Shown here: positions 10,201 to 21,010 of the stretch, piece after piece
How the letters are laid out: every line of letters begins with the position of its first letter
Position numbering within the stretch: position 1 is the first letter of the stretch
Assembly (NCBI GenBank): GCA_963575645.1
Contig: OY754468.1
Span: forward strand, 9,796,001-9,860,000
Length of the DNA: 64,000 bases
DNA from: Xanthostigma xanthostigma
Taxonomy: Eukaryota; Arthropoda; Insecta; Raphidioptera; Raphidiidae
Direction: 5' to 3'
The notes under the pieces: generated by a model
The model's database searches: none
What the model was told of the DNA's origin: nothing
What the model saw: the letters and a program-made list of their open reading frames with translations, nothing else
Program-made: the position numbers and the translations under genes

Positions 10201-11122
10201 AACTAAATTAAAATAAAAAATGTCATCAACGGGTGTTAAAATTACTATTTTTCTTGAAAAAACGACTGATTTTTACTAAAAATTGTATAAATGTGTCAAA
10301 TGTAACTTGTTTTGTTTTATTTCAAGTATTTTTAAAAAAATTTGACATTTCATTTGTAGGTATGCCACTGTATATAGCTGACTACTTTTGTTTTATTTTA
10401 CCGCACTAGTGTGTAATGTTTCACTTTACATGCACACATGAATGCTTGTAAAAAGGGCGTATAGGATAAAAGAAGATATTGCAGAGTCAATGAAGATTTT
10501 ACACTTTGTATATTTACATGAGTGTCTGTGACCTGTGTCTGTTTGTGTGTGCTGTATACACTTACAGCAAATGACAGACGGCGGCTTGACGACGGTCACT
10601 CAATTAGCCGACATCAAATGGCGCGCGTCGGCTTAATGTGCCGCCGTTGTCGGACATCCATTGATCGTGCCAGCAGACGGGCAGGAAATGAGTTTTAATT
10701 GATACGTTCAAATGTTTATAATTAATCGACAAATTATAATGCATTAGTACATAGAACATTGATTAAATTATTAATTATTGTGTAAGCAATTTCATCGTTA
10801 ATTTAAAAGGTCCATTATTATGTTATGAGGAAACAATTTGTATACCGTGTTAATGCAAACAGTTAAACATCTATCGCTAGTCACAAGTCAAAAACGCTTA
10901 TGCTTAAAATTTTGAAAAAAATTAAATACTCTGGCACAGCAGAGGAATATCTTGTATCTAAAGGCCCCCTAAATTTAAGTGGATAAAATGTAGAATAGGA
11001 TTTTTTTAGGGCCCTAATAATTTTAGGGGTAATTTTAGGATCACAAAAAAAAACTTAAAATTTGAATGACAAAACCGACTCGTTGTTAAATATCTAAGTG
11101 GTAACCTAAGTCCTAATAATAT
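10201..11122. other. Non-repetitive-looking stretch with a GC-richer core
   Basis: Unlike most of the window, I see no internal duplication or inverted repeat here. The core at 10550-10790 is listed separately. No open frame looks coding. Confidence 0.4.
10550..10790. promoter_or_regulatory. Candidate conserved non-coding or regulatory element
   Basis: A sharply GC-richer island with CAATTAGCCGACATC, a run rich in CGCGCGTCGG and CCGCCGTTG, then homeodomain-like ATTA/TAATTG sites (AATTGATAC, ATAATTAATCG). It lacks transposon ends and duplications. Function is only inferred from composition and single-copy appearance. Confidence 0.25.
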
Positions 11123-11326
11123 AGTATTATGTGGCGCTCGGTTTCCTTCAATAGCAGAATACCGCCCTCAAAGCAGCAAACTTTGTTAAGATGAGTTAAC
11201 AATAAATTCTGATTATTGTAACTGTAGAACAATGATTTTTTATTGTTAACTTACCTTCAACAAAGTTTGCCGCTTTGCAGACGGCGGTTTTCACTATTCT
11301 GCTATATAAGGAGACCGAGCGCGTTA
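11123..11326. repeat. Fold-back element, about 200 bp
   Basis: Arms 11123-11205 and 11238-11326 are inverted copies sharing AATAGCAGAAT, CAAACTTTGTT and GTTAACAATAAA. No coding sequence. Confidence 0.7.
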
Positions 11327-11984
11327 TACGATAGACCCCGCTCGATCTCCTTTAATGTTAATATAAATTAATAGAAATAAAAAGTTTTTCAAAGTAAAAC
11401 AATATTTTTTCTGGGGGATTTTTATGAATATTTCAACTTGTGGTTGGGGGGGGAGATTTTTAGAAGTTGGAAACCCTTTTTATTATGGTTATCAGCGTTG
11501 TTTCTTTTAATTGCAGGCAAAAATTGGAAAACTGTGCCATTCAAAGAATGATATGATTAAATCGTCATTAAGCTTATTTTAAAGAAAATCTGACATAAGC
11601 AGTTTAGTTTTGTGACCGCAGAAATGTATTAATTAAAGCACTTTGTAACTGGAAACTGTTTTAAATAAAAAAAAAAACATGTTAAAAGATCAATTATATA
11701 TCATTAATTTGTATTTAAACAAAAAAAAAAACCACTCGAGCGACAAGGACTCTGTACATCATTCCCTGTAATTGTCCAGCAATTTTTACCAACCCTTTTG
11801 AACAGTAGCAGCGTCATACTAGAAATTCTGTCGCTCCCTGGCGAAAGAATTTAGCTCCCCTTATGAAAGAAGAACGTAACGCTCTATCATAAAATTCAGA
11901 CAAGACAGGAGTAAAACCAGAATTATTTTAAAGTTTTTATTTACAAAAGGATTTAAAATGTTTTAGCGCTAATTAATAATAAGA
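11327..11984. other. Unannotated stretch
   Basis: No gene recognised. It contains a short G run near 11446 and poly-A tracts near 11668 and 11720 that could mark old retroposed tails. Confidence 0.4.
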
Positions 11985-12120
11985 AAATTTGCAGGATTGT
12001 GGACAAAATTCAAATTTTTCATTAACGTCTGATTAGAACTCTTCAATAAATAATTTTATTTATTGAAATTGTGGACAAAATTTTAAACAACATTTCGTCT
12101 ATATAGACTTAGACAAGTAC
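11985..12120. repeat. Fragment related to the 33.3-kb hammerhead fold-back
   Basis: GCAGGATTGTGGACAAAAT and, reversed, GACGAAATG preceded by TAAGTCTATATA match the arms of 33331-33533. The central core is disrupted. A Penelope-like remnant is inferred. Confidence 0.45.
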
Positions 12121-12191
12121 ATACAGAAAAAAAATAACAATAAATAATTCATTTTTACTTGTTTACCGTTGTAAGGCACACAGAACACAGT

Positions 12192-12264
12192 AGCTCTATG
12201 CCTCAGTTAGTTAGAGCGTCGTACTTTTAACGCGAAGGTCGCGGGTTCGATCCCCCATGCGGCA
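12192..12264 (+). pseudogene. tRNA-Lys-like sequence (TTT anticodon position), degenerate
   Basis: TCAGTTAGTTAGAGC resembles a D arm, CTTTTAA an anticodon loop reading TTT, and GGGTTCGATCC a T arm. The acceptor stem does not pair and the T stem keeps only three pairs. It is a tRNA-derived relic, either a pseudogene or a SINE head, not a working tRNA. Confidence 0.55.
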
Positions 12265-12344
12265 TGTAACAATTGTATATTTTTACGATGTAATTTTGTT
12301 TTTTTTTACCAAAAAGTATAAAAATAATAATAGAAAAAAAACAT

Positions 12345-13490
12345 TTTTATACCACTTTTTTAAAGCTAACTTAAAAGTAAGTTATAAATATAAAATAATT
12401 TCTTTACGGACAGATTTTTAACTTGTGGGATTTGAAACGAAAAACGTGGCGCGCATGCGACAATTTTATTATTATACAGGGTGAGTCAGACCACCCGTAT
12501 CAGTCGTTTTTTTCGAAAACGGTTAGTCGTAGAGAGTTGTGTCAAACATCTGTATTATAAAAGCCCTAATGAAGAATCGAATGGTGATATTTTTTCCCCC
12601 CGGAAAGGTCGGCTTCCCTGTTAGTTTGCTCCGTAATGTTCAGAACTCCGGAATGTTAAATGGCACGATAAGTCGAAAGTGGTATTGTTGAAAAGATCTT
12701 TAAAAAATAAGCAAGTTTTGTAGGACATTTTTTTTTTGTTACTGCCACCCCTGTTAAGTAATATTCGTTTGAAATTATTAAATTAACATGTAAGAATAAC
12801 AAAATTAATTTTAAAAGTTGGCATTTAAAATCTAGTTACCTAATTAAACAATGTCACAAATGTTCAAACTGTCTTCAATTTACTTCTAAAAACTGCAGAG
12901 CTCTTCTAGATATGCTATGAGTACCTGGAAGTATTTTCCGACAAAAAAAACAATTGCAATTATTGAAAATTTATTAGGTAACTAGATTTTAAATGCCGAC
13001 TCTTTTGTTATTCTGACATGTTAATTTAATAACTTCAAACGAATATTACTTAACAGGGATGGCAGTAACAAAAAAAAATGTCCTACAATACTTGCTTATT
13101 TTTTAAAGATCTTTTCAACAATACCACTTTCGACCTATCGTGCCATTTAACATTCCGGAGTTCTGAACATTCCGGAGCAAACTAACAGGGAAGCCGACCT
13201 TTCCGGGGGGAAACAATATCACCATTCGATTCTTCATTAGGGCTTTTATAATACAGATTTTTGACACAACTCTCTACGACTAACCGTTTTCGAAAAAAAC
13301 GACTGATACGGGTGGTCTGACTCAGCCTGTATAAGAAGTGTAGAGAGTAGTATCAAAGAAAAAATCTATTTATAAGATAAAGCGAGTAATGCGCCCCACG
13401 TATTTCATTTCAAATCCTACAAGTTAAAAATCTGTCTGTAAAGAAGTTATTTTATACTTTTTAGTTTGCTTTAAAAACGTGGTATCTATA
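12345..13490. mobile_element. Outer fold-back element with a second fold-back in its loop
   Basis: Arms at about 12345-12460 and 13375-13490 pair through GACAGATTTTTAACTTGT and nearby blocks. The loop is occupied by a complete 861-bp fold-back. The outer arms are more diverged than the inner ones, so the inner insertion is younger. Confidence 0.75.
12473..13333. mobile_element. Inner 861-bp fold-back with TATACAGG ends
   Basis: The left arm runs 12473-12843 and the right 12975-13333, about 360 bp each and nearly identical. The ends are TATACAGGGTGAGTCAGAC and GTCTGACTCAGCCTGTATA. The flanks suggest a TA-type target but are too AT-rich to be sure. No protein is encoded. The near-identity of the arms means recent origin or gene conversion. 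Confidence 0.8.
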
Positions 13491-13865
13491 TTAAAAATAT
13501 TTTTGTATTGCTATTATTTTTCCTATATAGTTTATTTTAGTAAATCAGAAATATTTAAAAATGATTTTAAAACATTTGTTGTTTTACCGGCTTTTTCAGT
13601 AAAAATAAAGCTTTGCGAAACGATGATCGTTAAACGGAGTGCGCCGTTTCTTTCAGCATAGTAAATGTTCTTGTATGCAGTATCTTTCTTTTATGTGACT
13701 TTATATTGTCCTCGTAAAGAAACGATTACGTTTATTCTCGAAGAATTTAGGCTACAAAATATCAAATTTTTGTTACAAAATTTTACTACACAGAAAAAAA
13801 TAACAGATCTACAAAGTATATGGCTCATTTACTGCATTAGACACAATGCAACAATTTGAGATATA
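13491..13865. other. Unannotated stretch
   Basis: Two 60-64 codon frames (13479-13859) have no recognisable motif. Confidence 0.4.
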
Positions 13866-14122
13866 GAATATGTTTATCTATATCTCTACTAATATATAAA
13901 GCTGAAGAGTTTGTTTGATTGTTTGGCTGAACTACTGATTCAAAAAAAAGTTTGTTGGATAGCCCATTTATCGAGGAAGGCTATAGGATATATAATATCA
14001 CGCTACGACCAATAGGAGCGGGGCATCAATGAAAAATGTTGCAAAATGTATCTCAAAATAAGCTTTTATTCAGGTGAAATGCCGTAACTACATATATCGG
14101 TATTAAGGTCATACATTTACAA

Positions 14123-14194
14123 GCCCGGCTGGATCAGTCGGTAGGGCATGCGACTGTTAATACCAGAGTCGTGGGTTCGAGCCCCACGTTGGAC
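14123..14194 (+). pseudogene. tRNA-like relic, 72 nt
   Basis: It has tRNA length, a perfect five-pair T stem around TTCGAGC, and an acceptor stem with six of seven pairs including wobbles. The anticodon stem keeps only three of five pairs and the D stem is damaged. The body resembles insect tRNA-Lys, but the anticodon position reads GTT. Most likely a tRNA pseudogene or SINE head. Confidence 0.55.
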
Positions 14195-14474
14195 AAATAT
14201 ATTTTAATTTATTTTTATTTTCTACATTGATTTCTTCTAAGGCTTACATTTAAATTTATTTTAATGTATTTACGACTAATTAAAATTAAATAAATCTAAT
14301 TAATAGCTCATTTGAAAACTGTTATAACTATAGGTACCTATATAAAAATAATTATCCTACAGTGTATTTAATTAAATATTTAGTATATTTTAATAATTAC
14401 AGTAATTATTTATTTAAAAGAAATTTATTACCTAAAAAAAGTATAAATACTGCTTTTTATCGAATAGCAGGAGA

Positions 14475-15592
14475 GCTGATGACACAATTTAGGGTATGTA
14501 TTTTAGGCAGGTTGAAATAATGAAAAAACAGTAATTTATCAATGGGTGAATCTGGAATGGTGAGTCTGCCTGAGCATTTGCGGTTATTTCGCGCCTGCGC
14601 AGCATATGACATCTGCAAAAAAATATCCCCAAAAAACATGTTTTAGGCAACTTGAAACTTTTATAATCTTTGAGTTGAGCATTTATATAATCCAGGAATG
14701 AAAATGCCAGAACATTTTGTCGGTTATAATGTAGGGGCAGAACCCCCCGAAGATATTTTATTAATATACGCAATGAGCACGATACAGGTCAAACGGATGA
14801 ACGGATTGAAACCAAATTTTGGGAGGATGTTTGCTATGCAGATATGAAAAGCTCTATTGTTTTTGGGGAAAATCGGCGCATGCGCAAAAGAGATATATGC
14901 TATAACGTTGTTTTTAATATAATAATGATATACTTTTCATAACAGTTTATTATTCTATTTATTTTTTCAAGAAAGTTTTGTGAAAAAAAAAAATTCTAAT
15001 CTTAATAATTTCGGAAATATTTTGAAAATAAGACAAGAACCAACTGCTGTTTAGTTTAAAAAATCTGCCAGAAAAAAAATAGTTCACAAAACTTTCTTGA
15101 AAAAATAAATAGAATAATAAACTGTTATGAAAAGTATATCATTATTATATAAAAGACAACGTTATAGCATATATCTCTTTTGCGCATGCGCCGATTTTCC
15201 CCAAAAACAATAGAGCTTTTCATATTTGCATACCAAACATCCTCCCAAAATTTGGTTTCAATCCGTTCATCCGTTTGACCTGTATCGTGCTCATTGCGTA
15301 TATTAATAAAATATCTTCGGGGGGTTCTGCCCCTACTTTATAACCGACAAAATGTTCTGGAATTTTCATTTCTGGATTATATAAATGCTGAACTCAAAGA
15401 TTATAAAAGTTTCAAGTTGCCTAAAGCATGTTTTTTGGGGATATTTTTTTGCAGATGTCATATGCTGCGCAGGCGCGAAATAACCGCAAATGCTCAGGCA
15501 GACTCACCATTCCAGATTCACCCATTGATAAATTACTGTTTTTTCATTATTTCAACCTGCCTAAAATACATACCCTAAATCGTGTCATCAGC
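14475..15592. repeat. Repeat C inverted pair, about 515-bp arms
   Basis: Two copies of repeat C face each other (14475-14990 and 15077-15592) with very few differences. Frames of 94 codons occur in mirror image on each arm, which shows they are by-products of the repeat. The 2060-2890 copy has one full arm and only a stub of the other, so the inverted pair may be the native form of the family. Confidence 0.8.
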
Positions 15593-15735
15593 TTTTGGGC
15601 TAGAACGGTAACTCCAATCATCATGAAATTTGGACACAATTTTCATCTCGGTAAACTAAGATGAATTTGCGTACTCATGTTCTATCCTTCCCGATTCGTT
15701 CTTTTGCACCCGGGTGAAACCGGGCGGGACCGCTA

Positions 15736-16128
15736 GTAGTTTAATATCATAGCTTCCACTAATTATTTCGAAGCGAGTAAAATGTAACAAATAATTTTAT
15801 AAGTTTGGCAGCATTTAAAGTTAAGAATTTCCTGGAGATATTTGATACAGTAACTGAATTATGCATTGTAATTACTTTTCAATAAAGCCAAGTTAGTGTT
15901 GTTTTCTGAAAACGCGTTCCAAGTTTGGAAAGCACTTTGCTGTACAGAAAGGACATCTAATAAAATTTCCTCCACGCAACGCTGACGACTGACAACAATT
16001 ATTTTGACATCCTGTAATAATTTATCTTTTGTGGAAAATGTAGTTACTTTATACATTCGGCACATCATATATTTGTTATTCCTTAACTCTTAGAACCATT
16101 GTGTACTTGCAAACTTTACCGTTTGAGT
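15736..16128. other. Unannotated stretch
   Basis: No element recognised; a minus-strand 69-codon frame (15859-16068) carries no known motif. Confidence 0.4.
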
Positions 16129-16130
16129 TA

Positions 16131-16587
16131 CAGTGTAAACTCTATATAGCGACATTCAAGGGACTGTGCACTTTGTGGCGTTATTGAGAGTTGTCGCTAA
16201 ACGGACAGAAGAATTAATCCATTAATACTTTTTTAGTATAATATGTATTTACTCATAATATATAGAATTTACAACAGACCAACAAACATTCATACTATCA
16301 CAAATTACAGCTGAGTTAAACATATGAAAGATAATTCTCAACAAACACACGAACGCATTTCTTAGAATCTTCGGTACGCATGATGCCGACAACAAAGCAA
16401 CAAAATAACAAACAAGTACTGTTTATTGCTTAATGATGACGTTTTTTGTCGTTATTTAGAGTAGGTGTGTCGTTATTTAGAGTGTATCATTGTATGAGCA
16501 ACAAGGTAAACCAACTAAAGTTAAGTAATTTCGGCGTTTTAAGGAGATTGTCGTTATATCGAGTGACGTTAAATAGAGTTGACGCTG
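16131..16587. mobile_element. Non-autonomous pogo/Tigger-type transposon
   Basis: Begins CAGTGTAAACTCTATATAG and ends ATAGAGTTGACGCTG, with TA on both sides (16129-16130 and 16588-16589). Subterminal repeats such as GTCGTTATTTAGAGT fit pogo-like ends. No transposase in 457 bp. Confidence 0.75.
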
Positions 16588-16589
16588 TA

Positions 16590-16868
16590 TTTTACTAAAT
16601 GTCTCGAAGATGGATGGAACCCAGACTTACGCAAAACAATTCCAAATATTGAGCGACCACGGAACGTTCTCTTTGTTGATCGAAACTAGTTCGCAAAAGC
16701 TTATCCTTGGAACTATCTACTTTCACTGGCATCTTTGCGTTGAAAGACAAGAAAAAATTAATCTTTTTTTTTTAATGAGGGCTTTCGGCAGCAAGACCAT
16801 TAGCTCCAGGTATAGAACAGGTTACTGTAAATAACGAAGAAATTAATCTTTCTTTAGTTCTAATTGTA
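16590..16868. other. Unannotated stretch
   Basis: Holds a 74-codon frame without recognisable character. Confidence 0.35.
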
Positions 16869-17096
16869 ATCTATACTAATATTATAAATAGTTTTGATGT
16901 AGGGGGTAATCTGTGAAACTATACTCATCCGATTTTAGTAATGTTTTCCTCAATATTTAGATTTGACGTTCAGGATGGACATAGGCTATATATTAACGCG
17001 TTAAAATAAAACCGCTTTTCGTGGAGACCAATTTTGCAACGTAAGTCGACGATAAAACGGTGGCAATCTACAAATTCGGGCAAAGCCGGACCGGGC
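16869..17096 (-). repeat. RTE-like 3' tail, family A
   Basis: Reads in reverse from TATACTAATATTATAAA through CGTAAGTCGACG to AAATTCGGGCAAAGCCGGA. The same series occurs at 24940-25330, 32150-32818, 41972-42172, 51912-52142 and 58569-58785. Confidence 0.75.
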
Positions 17097-17179
17097 ATAA
17101 TATCGATCTTTTCTTTTTCCTGATTATAGACGTGTTTAAAATTAGATTCAATTACAATAAGAGTATATGCTTAACACAC

Positions 17180-17440
17180 TTACCTTATGTGTCTTACCTA
17201 CCTTTCCCGGCCGTCCGTGTTCCTGACCTCTTGTTAGTTTTGTCTGCCGAGTTGGGTCCGAGGCACTTTCGTGGTCCTGAATCCTTTATCCTTTGGTCCA
17301 TCCATCTTGTGTCCCTGTTTATAATTGTGTTGTGTTTTTAGTTTTACATTTAGTCAGTTTTAAATTTTAGTTTAGTTAGTGGCTGAATACACAAAGGTGT
17401 AAAAGCCAAAAATTTATATTAAAACAAAAAAAAAAAAAAA
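17180..17440 (+). mobile_element. LINE 3'-end fragment with poly-A
   Basis: A GC-richer block with TCCATCTTGTGTCCCTG leads to GGCTGAATACACAAAGGTG, AAAGCCAAAAATTTA and a 15-base A run at 17425. A related TCCATCCCTCTGTTGTGTC block with its own A-rich end is at 19250-19390. It looks like a non-LTR 3' untranslated region; no ORF2 residues were recognised. Confidence 0.5.
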
Positions 17441-17744
17441 TAGTTTCAGATAGGTTTCTTGAGGAGGATTAGGTAGTTCGAAAAATGTTTGAAAAACCAA
17501 ATTTTTAAGTCAAGATTTTATTTCAATTTCATTACAGTTACACATCAATCACAGCAATACTGAAACATTGTCTTTTCTTGTTGTTACAGTATTTTCAGTA
17601 AGTTCTGTGTACTTTTAACTCAACTCACTTTCCTCTTAGAGAGTTTCACCTCTTGCCCTTCCTCTTTTGTTTTAGATTTCCGGGTACCCACTCAGAAATT
17701 TCAGACTTAAATTTATACCGTATTTCTCAATTTAATCCATACTA
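17441..17744. other. Unannotated stretch
   Basis: No feature recognised. Confidence 0.35.
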
Positions 17745-17960
17745 ATCCTAATCCTAATTAATATTGTAAATGCGAATATGAGTTTGTTGTTTGTTTGTTT
17801 GTTACGCTTTCACGCGTAAACCGCTGAACAGATTTCGATAAAATTTGGCAAGAAGGTAAATTGCATCATGAGGAAGGACTTAGGCTACTGTTTGTCTCAA
17901 AAAATAACTCTGACGTGGTGAAATGGGGGATGAAAGTTGAAGAGAACCGATCATTTCTCA
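17745..17960 (-). repeat. RTE-like 3' tail of another family
   Basis: AATATTGTAAATGCGAATATG, TTACGCTTTCACGCGTAAA and CTTAGGCTACTGTTTGTC follow the pattern of a tail that I recognise as abundant in lepidopteran genomes. Confidence 0.6.
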
Positions 17961-18079
17961 AGTTATGGATATGAAAATTCATATTTAGTGCTTTGGTAAG
18001 AAATAAAGAATTACGTGTTTCAGAGTTTTTGCAACGTCATCCCTCAAGGGGGACAAAATAGGGAATGAATTTTCTATAA

Positions 18080-18797
18080 GGAGCTTATCTTTTCGCCTCT
18101 AGACCTCCCCCACGCACGCTTTAAAGGAAAAATTCGTTTGAATAAATGACTTAAAGTTGTAAAAATTTCGAACTCCCTTAAAAATCTTACGGGACATTTG
18201 CACAAAAAATCCCTTTGGGGTTTTAAATGTTCCATCAAGGTAAAAAAATGTCCCCCTCTCCGACACCGTTAAAACAAAATTTCTATTAGTAAATGCCTTT
18301 AAATAGTAAAAACATTAAACCCCCTTAAAAATGTTATGGGGCGTTTGTGCCAAAAATCCCTTAAGCATTTTTAATGTCCAACCGATCAAAGGTGGCCGGT
18401 TTTCGGAACTATTCGGAACCCAAAAGAATGGTGAGACCTCTGGTGAGAAATGCGCCGAACTGTCCTAAGGGTTTTGACAGGTAAACATTGATTTAGAAAA
18501 ACATGATGGAGGCTGACCTAGCCTCCATCATGCTTTTCTAAATCAATTTCTCCATAGTTTACCTGTCAAAAACCCCCTTAGGACAGTTCAACGCATTTCT
18601 CATCAGAGGTCTCACCATTCTTTTGGGTTCCGAATAGTTCCGAAAACCGGCCACTTTCGATCGAGATGAAACTTTGGACATTTGTTGACCTCGGTTGGAC
18701 ATTAAAAATGCCTAAGGGATTTTTGGCACAAACGCCCCATAACATTTTATGGGGGTTTAAAGTTTTTACTATTTAAAGGCATTTATTCATAGAAATA
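18080..18797. mobile_element. Large palindrome with a diverged half-copy beside it
   Basis: Arms 18279-18514 and 18520-18796 are inverted copies around a five-base centre (GGAGGCT and AGCCTCC at the core). A diverged direct copy of part of the arm lies at 18080-18235 (CCCTTAAAAATCTTACGGG against CCCTTAAAAATGTTATGGG). There is no coding sequence. Confidence 0.75.
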
Positions 18798-19249
18798 TCA
18801 AATATCAATAATGCATTTATAAATTGTACACTCGTGTAGAATATTGGATTTTATTTGTAAATGTTCTTATTAGTCGTTTTCGTTTTTTTTTTTTTTAATT
18901 CAAATTTTTCCCTGTTTATTAACTTTCTTCAATCAGATATGTCTTCATTATCGTTTATAGAAAATATGTTATTCATTTGAGACTTATGAGAAAATCTCAT
19001 ATCATTTAATTTAAAAATCTTCGCAGAGCTGAAAAAGAATTGTCCGAACATTTTTCTTTTTTTTTCAAAAGAAAATCTTATTGGTTGGAAAATCTTATAA
19101 TCCAGCCTTAAGAAACTTTGTTAAACTGTTCTTAGAATTATGAATGAATAAAACACAAAGAATGAGATTTTAAAATGAAAATGAAAAATGCTTTTGTTAT
19201 GTATCTCTGCGTACTAGTGTCCAGAAGTTTAAAACTGAAATTATCGTTT
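18798..19249. other. Unannotated AT-rich stretch
   Basis: No feature recognised. Confidence 0.4.
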
Positions 19250-19390
19250 ACTATTCTCCATGGTCCATCCCTCTGTTGTGTCCCTGTCTAATTAATTAAG
19301 TATAAGAAATGAATGGTTAAATAATGAATAAAAAATACTTGCCGTGGCTAACTGTTATGAAAACAAAAACCAATAAAATCTATAATAAAA
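19250..19390 (+). mobile_element. LINE 3'-end fragment
   Basis: Shares the GGTCCATCC...TGTGTCCCTG block with 17180-17440 and ends in an AATAAAATC signal and an A-rich run. Confidence 0.45.
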
Positions 19391-19978
19391 AACTGAAATT
19401 ATGAAATTTTGTGCAATAGAAAAAATTGCAAAAAATCGACATAATTGGTTGTGTTTTTTGGTTATGGACTAATTTCTATTAAAGAAAAAAAAATAAATAC
19501 TTTGGAATAATACGTGACCTTAGTTGTTGAGCGTGCATATTTCTCAGTTACTGTATTTATTTTCGATCGATAGTGTATCATTGCGTGTGTAATAATATGT
19601 ACGAAAGCTGAAATTAAAAAAAAGGGATTTTTTATAATCCAAACGTTTTCTTTGTTACAGAATCGTGCGTGATAATTTGAACAACTTTGTGTTTTGGAGG
19701 TGACACTACATTGATGATTACATGAAAGAAAAAAGTTCTTCTCCTATCTTCATTTCGTTGCTGATTGTTCCTTTTTGAATACAGACGAACTTACAGGTAT
19801 TTATTAACTTTTAAAAGCTTATAGGTACTAAGGTATTAATAAAATTGCAGCGTATGTTATGATAATGTATATTATATGTACACGAACCGCTGAACTGATT
19901 CACTAAAGGACAGGAAAGGACTCCATTATGGAATTTGGTTGACGGTTAAATTGATCGAAAACGGTTTTACTTTATAGA
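19391..19978. other. Unannotated stretch ending in a fold-back K fragment
   Basis: Mostly featureless. At 19905-19978 a piece of the fold-back K arm recurs (GGTTAAATTGATCGAAAAC). Confidence 0.5.
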
Positions 19979-20131
19979 ATTAGAATTTATTTATCCAAAG
20001 GCATACAATTATAATGGCTAATGATAATCATTACGATTAAATTCCAACTACAGTATATTTTATCACTGAAATAGTGAAAGCATATAATATTAAACGATTT
20101 TTATCGTCCTAATAAATATTCTTTAGAAGGC

Positions 20132-20262
20132 TTTATATATAAGAAAAACTTAAATGTCACTGTCAGGACTTGAACCCGAAACAACCAATTTCGCGTTGGC
20201 TGAGTTACATTACTCTACAGTGCCCACGACAGTTAATTTTTGATTTCTCTTATATATAGCAC
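20132..20262 (-). repeat. tRNA-like sequence between short inverted flanks
   Basis: On the minus strand 20156-20230 carries GGGTTCAAGTCCTGACAG, a good B box/T arm, preceded by CACTGTAGAGTAATG. The flanks GCTTTATATATAAGAAAAA and TTTCTCTTATATATAGC are inverted. An intact cloverleaf cannot be drawn, so I read it as a small tRNA-derived SINE. Confidence 0.45.
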
Positions 20263-20384
20263 AATGCACTGCAGAATCGACTACCTGCGAGAGCTATTTT
20301 AATAACAACATTACAAGAATGTTGACTTTCTCAATTTTAGCCGAACTTGCTTAATTATAAACTAATATACATTTATTTATAATA

Positions 20385-21010
20385 TACAACTAGCGGCCCT
20401 GTACGTGCTTCGCTACGTATAAAGTGAAATAATAAAACAATAGCGTAAAGTATTCGTGGATAACTGGTCTTTAAAACGCTTGCTCTATTTCGAGCACTCC
20501 GGCTGCGCTGTCGTGCTCGAAAAAGAATAGCGTAAAATATTCGTGGATAACTGGTCTTTAAAACACTTGCTCTATTTCGAGAGTTCACTCCGGCTGCGCC
20601 GTCGTGCTTGAAAAAAAAGCATTTGTTTTAAACGTTATTCAGTTTTTTTACATCCTCGATCTAGATATATGGTTGTTAAGTTCGTTGCGCCATCTATTGA
20701 ATATTCACTCAATCCAGTCAACAGGTATCGCCATCTTATATGGTTGTTAAGTTCGTTGCGCCATCTATTGAATATTCACTCAATCCAGTCAACAGATATC
20801 GCCATCTTATATGGTTGTATTATGACTGTCAAGGAATAGACAAATAATTTGCAATAAAATAATATTGCGACTATAAATTGAAATGTAAGCTATCCTATCT
20901 TTCAAGTTGGGTCGAATTGCACACGGTGTGCAAATCAAATTTAAAATCGGTTCAGTAGTTTAGGAGTTCATCGCGGACAAACATAAATAATTAATTTTTT
21001 TTTTCCGATG
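20385..21010 (+). repeat. RTE-like 3' tail with two internal tandem duplications
   Basis: Starts CTAGCGGCCCTGTACGTGC and ends with AAAATCGGTTCAGTAGTTT and CATCGCGGACAAACA, a recognisable RTE-like tail. An 87-bp unit is duplicated (starts 20441 and 20528), and a 71-bp unit is present twice plus a partial third (starts 20667, 20738, 20809). The minus-strand 71-codon frame over this region is a by-product. Confidence 0.7.

Larger units (their letters stand above)
13866..15735 (-). repeat. RTE-like 3' tail, family B, split in two
   Basis: The two halves, 13866-14060 and about 15603-15735, are the end and beginning of one minus-strand family B copy. They join at the same internal point as the intact copy at 42183-42550. 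About 1.5 kb of later sequence lies between them: a tRNA-like relic and the inverted repeat C pair. Confidence 0.7.

Noticed and set aside
12192-12264. Possible functional tRNA-Lys (TTT)
   Set aside because: The acceptor stem does not pair and the T stem keeps only three pairs; kept only as a relic.
14123-14194. Possible functional tRNA
   Set aside because: Good T arm, but the anticodon and D stems are broken.
20441-20820. CRISPR-like or satellite array
   Set aside because: Only about two units each of two different periods, inside an RTE-like tail; not an array.
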